Below, one piece after another: positions 56,350 through 64,000 of a stretch of DNA of 64,000 bases. The stretch covers positions 1 through 64,000 of the forward strand of contig JAURER010000008.1 in NCBI GenBank assembly GCA_030827315.1. The letters run 5' to 3'. Made by a program: the position numbers and the translations under genes. Numbering within the stretch: position 1 is the first letter of the stretch; the number at the start of each line of letters is the position of its first letter. The DNA comes from Gemmatimonadota bacterium (lineage in GTDB: Bacteria > Gemmatimonadota > Gemmatimonadetes > Longimicrobiales > Gaopeijiaceae). The notes under the pieces are model-generated. The model had not been told where the DNA came from. It ran no database searches and was given only the letters and a program-made list of their open reading frames with translations.

Positions 56350-58104
56350 GTGACGAGAGGAGCCGAGGTGGGTCCCCTCGACGCGCCGGTGTCCGACCAG
56401 GACCGGATGGTCATCTACCTGGCCATCCTCATGGCGCTCTTCCTGGCCGCCCTCGATCAGACCATCGTCTCGACGGCTCTGCCGAGGATGGTCGAAGACC
56501 TCCGGGGCATCGACCGCTACGCGTGGGTGGCGACGTCGTATCTGCTCGCTTCCACGGCGCTCGCCCTGATTTACGGCAAGCTCGCCGACACGTACCCGCG
56601 AAAGCACGTCACCATCGGGGCGATCCTGCTCTTCCTCGGTGGCTCCATGCTCTGCGGGCTCGCGGGCGAGTTCGGCGACCTGCCGCTCCTGGGCGACGGG
56701 ATGACGCAACTCGTGATCTTTCGCGGGATCCAGGGCGCGGGCGGCGGCGGACTCTTCGCAATGACGTTTATCGTCATCGCCGACCTGTTCACGCCAGCCG
56801 AGCGAGGTCGATATCAGGGCCTCGTCGGGGCGGTGTTCGGCATCGCCTCGGTGCTGGGACCGGTGGTCGGGGGCCTGCTCACCGACCACGCGGGCGGGCT
56901 GATCCCGGGTGTGGAAGGGTGGCGGTGGGTCTTCTACGTGAACGTCCCGGTGGGGGGCGTCGCCCTCGCGTTCATCCTCCGACGCATGCCACCCCTGGAA
57001 CCCGTGGGAGACCGCCAGCCCCTGGACCTCGTGTCGGGCGCCCTTCTTCTCGGAGGGCTCGTACCCCTCGTTCTCTCACTTCAGCTCGACAAGCGCCGCT
57101 ACCCCTGGGCCCCGGGGCTCGGACCGGTCGAGGTATCCGGGGCCGACGCGTGGCTCACGCCGGGGCTCTTCGCGCTCGGATGCGTCGTGCTCTGGCTCTT
57201 CGCCCGAAGGAGTCGCAGGTCACGCAGCCCGGTGCTCGATTTCGGACTGTTCCAGAACCAGGTCTTCCGCACGGGCAACCTGGCGACGTTCTTTTTCGGT
57301 GCCGCGTTCATGTCGGTCACCATCTTCCTGCCCCTCTTCCTGGTCAACGTGCTCGGCGTGTCCGCCACCCGGGCCGGAGCGGCGCTGATTCCGTTCTCGC
57401 TGGGGATCGTCTTCAGCGCCACCGGGGCCGGTCAGATGGTCGTGCGCATCGGGTACCGGCGGCAGATCGCGGGAGGGGCCGTGGTCTTCCTCGGGTCGGT
57501 GCTGCTGCTCGCGACCATGGGCACGGACGTGTCGTACGCGCGCGTGACGGCGTACATGGTGCTCGCCGGGCTCGGGGTGGGGCCTTCGATGCCCCTCTTC
57601 ACTCTCGCCATCCAGAACGCGGTAGACGTACGCTTCATCGGCCAGGCGACGAGCGCCTCGCAGTTCTTCCGGCAGACCGGCGCCACGGTCGGGGCGGCGC
57701 TCATGGGCGCCGTGCTCGGCACGACACTCGGGATCGCGTTCTCGGCCATCGAGCTTCCGCCCGCCGTGGTCCAGACCGGCGCCTCGCTCGAGGAGCTCGT
57801 CGCGACCGGTGGAGCGGAGCTGCCCCGGCAGATCCGGTCGGAGTACGCGAAGGCGGCGCGGGCGGCCGGCACGGAGGGGGAAGCGGCACGCATTGCCGCG
57901 GAGGGAGAGCGGATGGCGCTCGCGGCCGCCGGGAGCGTCCGGGACGCCTTCGCTCTGGCGACGCGCCGGATCTACGCGCTGACCGCGGGCATCATGGTCC
58001 TCGCGTTCGCACTGTCCCTTCGCATTCCCGAGCTCCCGCTTCGCACCACGCACGACCGCGCACCCGTCATGCGTGCCGGTTCCGGCGACGTTCCACGAGA
58101 CTGA
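56350..58104 (+). CDS. DHA2-family (EmrB/QacA) drug-resistance MFS transporter
   Basis: LAILMALFLAALDQTIVSTALPRMVEDLRG N-terminus; 14-TM profile; GTG start 1 nt after the preceding stop. Confidence 0.87.
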   Translation: MTRGAEVGPLDAPVSDQDRMVIYLAILMALFLAALDQTIVSTALPRMVEDLRGIDRYAWVATSYLLASTALALIYGKLADTYPRKHVTIGAILLFLGGSMLCGLAGEFGDLPLLGDGMTQLVIFRGIQGAGGGGLFAMTFIVIADLFTPAERGRYQGLVGAVFGIASVLGPVVGGLLTDHAGGLIPGVEGWRWVFYVNVPVGGVALAFILRRMPPLEPVGDRQPLDLVSGALLLGGLVPLVLSLQLDKRRYPWAPGLGPVEVSGADAWLTPGLFALGCVVLWLFARRSRRSRSPVLDFGLFQNQVFRTGNLATFFFGAAFMSVTIFLPLFLVNVLGVSATRAGAALIPFSLGIVFSATGAGQMVVRIGYRRQIAGGAVVFLGSVLLLATMGTDVSYARVTAYMVLAGLGVGPSMPLFTLAIQNAVDVRFIGQATSASQFFRQTGATVGAALMGAVLGTTLGIAFSAIELPPAVVQTGASLEELVATGGAELPRQIRSEYAKAARAAGTEGEAARIAAEGERMALAAAGSVRDAFALATRRIYALTAGIMVLAFALSLRIPELPLRTTHDRAPVMRAGSGDVPRD

Positions 58105-58189
58105 GACGAAAGAAACGTCTGGCCAGAATCCTGCGCGTCATTAAGCTTAAAAGAGCGCGCAACCGATATCCGACGGGGGGATTCGGAAG

Positions 58190-58564
58190 ATGGTGAAGAA
58201 GCTGATGAGGCTGGCGTTGCTGGTCCTGGCCGTGGGCATGGCCGTGCCGAGCTCGCGGGCCCGCATCGCCGCCTCGTTCGTTCCGGTCAAGGACGAGATC
58301 GGCCGACGGCTGGTCCCCAGGCGACTCGACGCGATGGCGAACCAGCTCGATGCGCGGCTCGGTCGTGCCGAGCGCCTGCCCACGGCGTTCGACGCGTGGC
58401 TGCGCCGGGACTACACCGGTGCGCCCGAGGATCCGTGGGGGAACTACTACTACCTGATCCCTGGACGCCGGGATTACACGGTCGGCACCATGGGACCCGA
58501 CGGCGTACAGGGGACCGAGGACGACCTCACGGTGACGCGCCCGTATCCGGCGCCTCCCCGGTAG
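58190..58564 (+). CDS. Small secreted protein with type II secretion GspG-like C-terminal segment
   Basis: FDAWLRRDYTGAPEDPWGNYYYLIPGRRDYTVGTMGPDGVQGTEDDLTV resembles the pseudopilin G C-terminus. Confidence 0.6.
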   Translation: MVKKLMRLALLVLAVGMAVPSSRARIAASFVPVKDEIGRRLVPRRLDAMANQLDARLGRAERLPTAFDAWLRRDYTGAPEDPWGNYYYLIPGRRDYTVGTMGPDGVQGTEDDLTVTRPYPAPPR

Positions 58565-58593
58565 GGTAGGGGTCGCCGGACCCAGGCGCCGCG

Positions 58594-59238
58594 TCAGTGG
58601 TGTCCAACGACCTCGAGCCGGGAGACGTGCAGGTTCAGGCCGTGGTTCACCCTGAATCCGAAGATTCCGTCGACCGGGAACTCGGAGCGCGGCATGCGCG
58701 CGACCTCGGCCCCGTTGACCATGAGGGCCACTTCGCCGCCGTGCGCCTCGATCGCCAGCACGTTCTTCACCGAGGCGTCGCCGCCTCGGTCCGCCCAGTT
58801 CAGGATCGCCTCGTGGCGCGTCCACGGGCGCAGTGTGGGTGCATCGGCTCCCTGACGGCGCTTGACGATGTACTCACCGCCGTTGCGCAGCAGGAAGTAC
58901 GAGTACTCCTGCGCGTCGCCGTCGAGATCCTGTCCTCCCACGAACAGGCCGAACGCTTCGCGTCGTGTGCCCGGGTCGAAGAGGAACACTTCCATCTCGA
59001 TGCGGAAGTCGCCCGAGGCGGTGTTCTCGGGGGACCAGAAGGTGCCCGCGGGCCCCGTAGTGACGTGCCACCCCGGAGGCATGGCGACGAACATCTCCAG
59101 GTCGGCCTCGGTGGCGTCGGCGTGGTCGAAACGGACGTGCCAGCCGTCCGGGCGCTGGAGGTCCTGGCCAGAAGCCGGCGCGCCGAGCAGGACGAGCAGG
59201 GCGGTCGAGGCGAGCGTGACGCGGAGGTACTTGCGCAT
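58594..59238 (-). CDS. Secreted LamG/DUF1080-like (concanavalin-A fold) protein
   Basis: MRKYLRVTLASTALLVLLGAPASGQ signal; FRIEMEVFLFDPGTRREAFGLFVGGQDLDGDAQEYSYFLLRNGGEYIVKRR. Confidence 0.6.
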   Translation of the reverse strand: MRKYLRVTLASTALLVLLGAPASGQDLQRPDGWHVRFDHADATEADLEMFVAMPPGWHVTTGPAGTFWSPENTASGDFRIEMEVFLFDPGTRREAFGLFVGGQDLDGDAQEYSYFLLRNGGEYIVKRRQGADAPTLRPWTRHEAILNWADRGGDASVKNVLAIEAHGGEVALMVNGAEVARMPRSEFPVDGIFGFRVNHGLNLHVSRLEVVGHH

Positions 59239-59544
59239 GGGGTCTCCCGGCGAGGCGACGTCGGTTGGGAACGCCGATACTCGAGTCCGACGCACCGTCT
59301 TGTCAATTTCTCGGCTCTGCGGTCCCCGAGGCCGAGGCGCGCACCCGGTTCCGTGCGAGGGGTGTGAATCCGGCCGCGGATCGCGTGGGTGGCGTTGCAC
59401 GCGCGACGCCGGTCGATAGCTTCACTCCTTCGGAGCCACAGTCGGATGGGGGACTCACACTGATCGTAGCCAGCGGCGAGGTTCAGCTCTTCGCGGTGGG
59501 CCGCGGCGTCGGTCCGGACACTTGGAAGAAGGAAGTGACGACGC

Positions 59545-61782
59545 GTGGCTGAGACGGCGAGAGTGGCGCACGACGAGGAGATCACCGGGCACGGTTTCGG
59601 CACCGCCCCGGTCTTCCTGGCCAGCATCAGCACGATCCTTGGCGCCGTCATGTTCCTGCGTTTCGGCTATGCGGTCGGGCACACGGGCCTGCTCGGGGCG
59701 CTGATCATCATTCTGCTCGGGCACGCGGTGACGGTCCCGACTGCGCTGGCCATCGCCGAGATCGCGACGAACCGGCGCGTGGAAGGCGGGGGCGAGTACT
59801 TCATCATCTCCCGATCCTTCGGAACGACGATCGGCGGTGCCATCGGCATCAGCCTCTATCTCTCGCAGGCCATCTCCGTGGCGTTCTACATGATCGCGTT
59901 TGCGGAGGCGTTTCAGCCGCTGGCGGGATGGTTCGAGACGACCGCCGGCTTCGCGTTCGACCCACGGATCGTGTCGCTGCCCGCGACGCTACTGCTGTTG
60001 GGCGTCGTACTCCACAAGGGCGCCGACCTCGGCGTGAAGGCGCTCTGGGTGGTGGCGAGCATCCTGGCCGTTTCGCTGGCCTTCTTCTTCCTGGGCACGG
60101 GGCCCGCGGAGATCCGGCCCGAATCGGTCGGCATCTTCTCTGACCTTCCGAACCGCGACCCGTTCATGCTGGTCTTCGCGATCGTCTTCCCGGCCTTCAC
60201 CGGGATGACGGCCGGCGTGGGTCTATCCGGAGACCTGGCCCAGCCACGCAAGTCGATCCCGCTCGGGATCATGACGGCCACCTTCGCCGGCATGATCATC
60301 TACGTACTCGTGGTCTGGAAGCTGGCGGTTTCGGCGAACGCGCAGGAACTCGCGGGTGACTACCTCATCATGGGGCGGATCTCCCTGTGGGCGCCGATCA
60401 TCCCCATCGGACTCGCGTGTGCGACCATCTCTTCGGCGATCGGGTCCATTCTGGTCGCTCCGAGGACGCTCCAGGCCCTCGGGGCCGATTCCGTGGTTCC
60501 ACGCCCCCGGCTCAACGAGTTCGTCGCCGCCGGCGTGGGGGAGGCCAACGAGCCCCGCAACGCGACGCTCGTCACGTCGGCGATCGCCCTCGTGTTCGTC
60601 CTGCTGGGCAACGTGGACATGGTGGCGCGGATCGTCTCGATGTTCTTCATGGTCACCTACGGGGCGCTCTGCGCGATCTCGTTCCTGGAGCACTTCGCGG
60701 CCCGCCCGTCGTACCGTCCGAGCTTTCGGTCCAAGTGGTACCTGAGCCTGATCGGCGCGATCATGTGCCTCGTGCTCATGCTCCAGATGGACCTCCTCTT
60801 CGCGGTGGCCTCCATCGGGGTGATGGCCGGGCTGTACTCCGTCATCCGGCGCAGCCGGAAGGGCACGGACGACCTCGCGCAGATTTTCCAGGGTGTCATG
60901 ACCCAGGCGACGCGGCACCTTCAGGTGCGGCTCCAGAAGATGCCACCCAACGACTGGCGGCCCAGCGTCATCATGATCTCGTCGCGGACCTTCGATCGCT
61001 CGGCACCCCTCCAGCTGCTCGAGTGGCTCTGCCACAGGTATGGCTTTGGAACCTACTTCCACTACATCTCCGGTCGTCTGAGCGAGCAGAACTTCGCTGC
61101 GAGCGAAGAAGTCCGTGGTCGGCTCATTCAGGCGATGCGGGAGCGCAAGGGCGCGATCTACATGGATGCGGTCATCAGCCCGTCTATGACCTCGGCGCTC
61201 GGTCAGGGTCTCCAGATGCCCGGCATCTCGGGAATGGAGAACAATGCGCTCCTGATGGAGTTCGGTCGCCACGATCCCCCGAAGGTGCTCGACGAGGTGG
61301 TCGACGGGATGATTCTGGCGGGGGTGCCGCGGATGGACCGGCTGGTGCTGCGACACGGCGACAACTTCTTCGGCACGAGGAAGAACATCCACGTCTGGCT
61401 CACCTGGCACGACGCGCGCAACGCCAACCTGATGATTCTCCTGTCGTACATCCTGCTTGGCCACAGGGACTGGAAGGGCGCCGAAGTCAGCCTTTTCGCG
61501 GCGTACCCACGCAAGGACGTGCGAGAGCGGGCCGCCGACATCCACGAAATGATCGCCGAGGGCCGTCTGCTCATCAGCGAAAAGAACGTGATGGTGATCC
61601 CGACGGACGACTCGATCGACTTCGAACGGCTCGTCGAGGCACGCTCGTCGATGGCGGACCTGGTGCTCATCGGCTTCACGGACGCCAAGCTCAAGCACCG
61701 CAGAGGCGAGGTGTTCCAGCGGTTCCCCGAGCTGAGGGACGTACTCTTCGTCTCGGCCGAGGACACGATCTTCATCGACTGA
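59545..61782 (+). CDS. Cation-chloride-cotransporter (SLC12)-like / APC-superfamily permease
   Basis: GTAPVFLASISTILGAVMFLRFGYAVGHTGLLGALIIILLGHAVTVPTALAIAEIATNRRVEGGGEYFIISRSFG; long cytosolic C-terminal domain. Confidence 0.8.
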   Translation: MAETARVAHDEEITGHGFGTAPVFLASISTILGAVMFLRFGYAVGHTGLLGALIIILLGHAVTVPTALAIAEIATNRRVEGGGEYFIISRSFGTTIGGAIGISLYLSQAISVAFYMIAFAEAFQPLAGWFETTAGFAFDPRIVSLPATLLLLGVVLHKGADLGVKALWVVASILAVSLAFFFLGTGPAEIRPESVGIFSDLPNRDPFMLVFAIVFPAFTGMTAGVGLSGDLAQPRKSIPLGIMTATFAGMIIYVLVVWKLAVSANAQELAGDYLIMGRISLWAPIIPIGLACATISSAIGSILVAPRTLQALGADSVVPRPRLNEFVAAGVGEANEPRNATLVTSAIALVFVLLGNVDMVARIVSMFFMVTYGALCAISFLEHFAARPSYRPSFRSKWYLSLIGAIMCLVLMLQMDLLFAVASIGVMAGLYSVIRRSRKGTDDLAQIFQGVMTQATRHLQVRLQKMPPNDWRPSVIMISSRTFDRSAPLQLLEWLCHRYGFGTYFHYISGRLSEQNFAASEEVRGRLIQAMRERKGAIYMDAVISPSMTSALGQGLQMPGISGMENNALLMEFGRHDPPKVLDEVVDGMILAGVPRMDRLVLRHGDNFFGTRKNIHVWLTWHDARNANLMILLSYILLGHRDWKGAEVSLFAAYPRKDVRERAADIHEMIAEGRLLISEKNVMVIPTDDSIDFERLVEARSSMADLVLIGFTDAKLKHRRGEVFQRFPELRDVLFVSAEDTIFID

Positions 61783-61801
61783 CCCGTCCGCCGAGGCTCC
61801 C

Positions 61802-62896
61802 ATGCGCTCGTTCTTCCGCACGCTCCTGCACGCCATCGCGTTCACACCGTTCGCGACCGGGGTCGCGACGTCTGGCGTTCTCTTCGCGCAGGAGGAAGGG
61901 CACGGGTCACGGACTCCACTGCTCCCGGACGTCACACAGGACGTCGACTACCGCATCTACGACCGTCAGGGACGGCTCACGTCGCTCGGCGCCATCGTCG
62001 AGGCGGCGCGCAGTGCCGACGCGGTGCTCGTCGGCGAGGAGCATGACGACATGGTGGGGCACGCCTTCCAGGGCCAGCTTCTCCTGTCGCTGATTCACGA
62101 GATCGGTGGCCCGTCGGGCGGCCTTCGGCAGGTCGTCTTCTCGATGGAGATGTTCGAGCGTGACGTGCAGTACGTGCTCGACGAATATCTGGCCGGACTC
62201 ATCTCGGAAGAGCACTTCCTGAACAGTGCGCGCCCGTGGCCCGAGTACGAGGCCCGGTACCGTCCACTCGTCGAAATCGCGCGCGCTGCGGGCGTGCCCA
62301 TCGTGGCGGCCAACGCGCCCCGCCGGTACGTGAGCCGCGTGACCGCCAGCGGGCCCCAGGCCCTCGAAGACCTCTCCGAACTCGCTCGTTCCTACCTGCC
62401 GCCGCTACCGTACCCCGGGCCTTCGCGCATCTACCGTGAGCAGTGGGACGCGCTCATGACTCAGGCGATGCAGGCCGCGGGCGACGAAGACGCGTTGGTG
62501 GCGGGCGAAGAGTCCAGCGGCGGGGACTCTCCCATGGCTGGCGGAGAGGATGGGGACGAGTTGGCGGCCGGCCCGGATCACGGGTCCTATGCCATGAGTC
62601 CCAACGTCATCCAGTCTCAGGCGCTGTGGGATGCGGCGATGGGACACGCCGTCGCCGAGGCCCTGGTCCGAAACATGGGCGCGCTGGTGCTGCACATCGC
62701 GGGGTCGTTCCACATCGAGAAGGGGACCGGGGTCCCCGAACGGATCGCCGACTACCGTCCCGGAACGCGCGTCGTCTCGGTGGTGATGACCGGCGTGGAG
62801 GACATCGGCGCGTGGTCGGAGGAGGAGCACGCCGACCTCGGGGACTTCGTCGTGCTCACCCGATCGGCGAACGGAGAGGGGGCCGACCCTCGCTGA
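61802..62896 (+). CDS. ChaN-family (heme-binding uptake / TIKI superfamily) secreted protein
   Basis: ADAVLVGEEHDDMVGHAFQGQLL, FSMEMFERDVQYVLDEYLAGLISEEHFL, IAGSFHIEKGTGVPERI. Confidence 0.82.
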   Translation: MRSFFRTLLHAIAFTPFATGVATSGVLFAQEEGHGSRTPLLPDVTQDVDYRIYDRQGRLTSLGAIVEAARSADAVLVGEEHDDMVGHAFQGQLLLSLIHEIGGPSGGLRQVVFSMEMFERDVQYVLDEYLAGLISEEHFLNSARPWPEYEARYRPLVEIARAAGVPIVAANAPRRYVSRVTASGPQALEDLSELARSYLPPLPYPGPSRIYREQWDALMTQAMQAAGDEDALVAGEESSGGDSPMAGGEDGDELAAGPDHGSYAMSPNVIQSQALWDAAMGHAVAEALVRNMGALVLHIAGSFHIEKGTGVPERIADYRPGTRVVSVVMTGVEDIGAWSEEEHADLGDFVVLTRSANGEGADPR

Positions 62897-63476
62897 AGCC
62901 CCGTGCGCTCGGCCGGATCGCCCGCCATAGCGGGTAGCTCAGACCGAGCGTGAGCGTATTCGGCGAGTATTCCGAGCCACGAAGGAACGTCCAGCGGAGT
63001 GCCGCGGCCAGTTGCAGGGGCCCGATCGTGGTCCGTCCACCGACGAGGAGATTGTAACCGAAGTACGTCTCCCTGAGATCGCGCGCGTTCGGGGCTCCGC
63101 CGTAGGGAGAGTTGCGCCATCCCACGCCTGCGCCGAGAAACACGCCGCCCCTTGGACCCTGCGGGACGAAGAGGACGTCGGCGTTGTACTGCCAGTCCTT
63201 CGTGTTGGGAAGCCAGACGACGTCCGCACTCGGCACCACTTCGACCATCCCGCTGCGCAGCACCGGAATCCGCAGCTCGCCACCGAGCACGCTTCCGTTG
63301 CCGATGAGGTCCTGCTGCCATCCGGCCCGGATACCCACGGCAACGGGGGCCCAGCGCGGGGTCACCGGCTGCGCCCGGCCACGGCGGACCTGAGCCTCGG
63401 CGGACGAGGAGAACAGGGCAAGCGCCGCGATCAGTGCGACGACGAGACGGACGGTCGGCATGAAGGGTCGGATCAT
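62856..63476 (-). CDS. Secreted outer-membrane-like protein of unknown function
   Basis: Signal peptide VRLVVALIAALALFSSSAEAQ; barrel-like alternation; 3' end overlaps the convergent ChaN-like gene. Confidence 0.6.
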   Translation of the reverse strand: MIRPFMPTVRLVVALIAALALFSSSAEAQVRRGRAQPVTPRWAPVAVGIRAGWQQDLIGNGSVLGGELRIPVLRSGMVEVVPSADVVWLPNTKDWQYNADVLFVPQGPRGGVFLGAGVGWRNSPYGGAPNARDLRETYFGYNLLVGGRTTIGPLQLAAALRWTFLRGSEYSPNTLTLGLSYPLWRAIRPSARGFSEGRPPLRSPIG

Positions 63477-63708
63477 GCCCCTACCATACGTCGACGGCGG
63501 CCCGGGTTAAAGTCTCCTGGGGCGTAACCCGTCCGTGATGGGGCTCCACGAACTGCTCATGCCCGACGTACGTGTCGGAATCCTCGACACTGGGCACCAG
63601 ACCGCTGAGCGCGTCGGACCCGTCGCTGTAATCTGCCTCGCACATGACGCCCGCCGAGGCCGGCATCAGCGACTCGCCGACGTGCGGCCGTACGGGTGCA
63701 CAGGCAGG

Positions 63709-64000
63709 TCACTGGATGCGGATACGGTCCTCGGCCACGGCCTTCAGGATGTCCTGAGAGGTGACGATCCCGAGCAGCTCTTCGCTCTCCACGACGAGGG
63801 CGCGATGGATGCGTCCCCGCACGAGGAACTCGCAGAGATCGGGCACCGGCATGTCCGGCCCCACCGAGAAGGTGACCGGCGTCATGACGTCGCCGACCGA
63901 GACCGCGTCGAAGGACGTCTCGGGAAGCTGATCGAGAAGCTCGGTTGCCTGGAACGGGGAGTCTTCCGGTAGGAAGAAGCCGAGGGCGTCCGGCTCCAGC
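63709..64000 (-). CDS. CBS-domain protein, C-terminal part (runs off window end)
   Basis: Reverse strand reads LEPDALGFFLPEDSPFQATELLDQLPETSFDAVSVGDVMTPVTFSVGPDMPVPDLCEFLVRGRIHRALVVESEELLGIVTSQDILKAVAEDRIRIQ*; not in the ORF track. Confidence 0.85.
   Translation of the reverse strand, partial: LEPDALGFFLPEDSPFQATELLDQLPETSFDAVSVGDVMTPVTFSVGPDMPVPDLCEFLVRGRIHRALVVESEELLGIVTSQDILKAVAEDRIRIQ

Noticed and set aside
60223-61935. 570-aa minus-strand ORF antisense to the CCC-like permease
   Set aside because: His/Arg/Val-rich low-information translation; shadow of a well-supported gene.
1-64000. CRISPR arrays, tRNA/rRNA genes, prophage, IS elements, BGC-type megasynthases
   Set aside because: No regularly spaced direct repeats, no tRNA cloverleaf or rRNA-like stretches, and no transposase, integrase or phage structural motifs were recognised.

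Overview
64 kb of a high-GC bacterial chromosome, gene-dense, with no rRNA, tRNA, CRISPR array or transposase seen. The gene complement (VPS10/sortilin-type beta-propeller, many secreted peptidases and amidohydrolases, DUF6526, HEAT-repeat/cyclophilin lipoprotein) resembles Gemmatimonadota or a neighbouring phylum; that assignment is inference only. The window is mostly ordinary catabolic, transport and housekeeping genes: amidohydrolases, a SoxC/SoxD-like sulfite dehydrogenase pair, gamma-glutamyltransferase, NupC-type transporter, GroES-like protein, RsmF-like methyltransferase, M28 peptidase/YfcC transporter/NUDIX operon, acyl-CoA ligase, lactate permease, PdxH, MFS and RND transporters, YchF-like GTPase, DAACS symporter, PaaX-type regulator, alpha-oxoamine synthase, proline-racemase-family enzyme and a cation-chloride-cotransporter-like permease. 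The most notable part is a copper-handling region (about 30.3-42.4 kb). It holds a broken csoR-type repressor (frameshift, in-frame TAG and loss of one metal-ligand Cys) ahead of copZ-copA, a His-rich small secreted protein ahead of cusCBA, and a closely similar CCGCCC-N4/5-GGGCGG dyad upstream of both units. Other leads are a 22-bp perfect palindrome upstream of pdxH, two CTACGTAG boxes 21 bp apart midway between divergent genes, a dyad midway between an alpha-oxoamine synthase operon and a racemase-family gene, and a perfect 15-bp hairpin inside the 5' end of an MFS gene. All assignments come from reading the sequence; no database searches were run.
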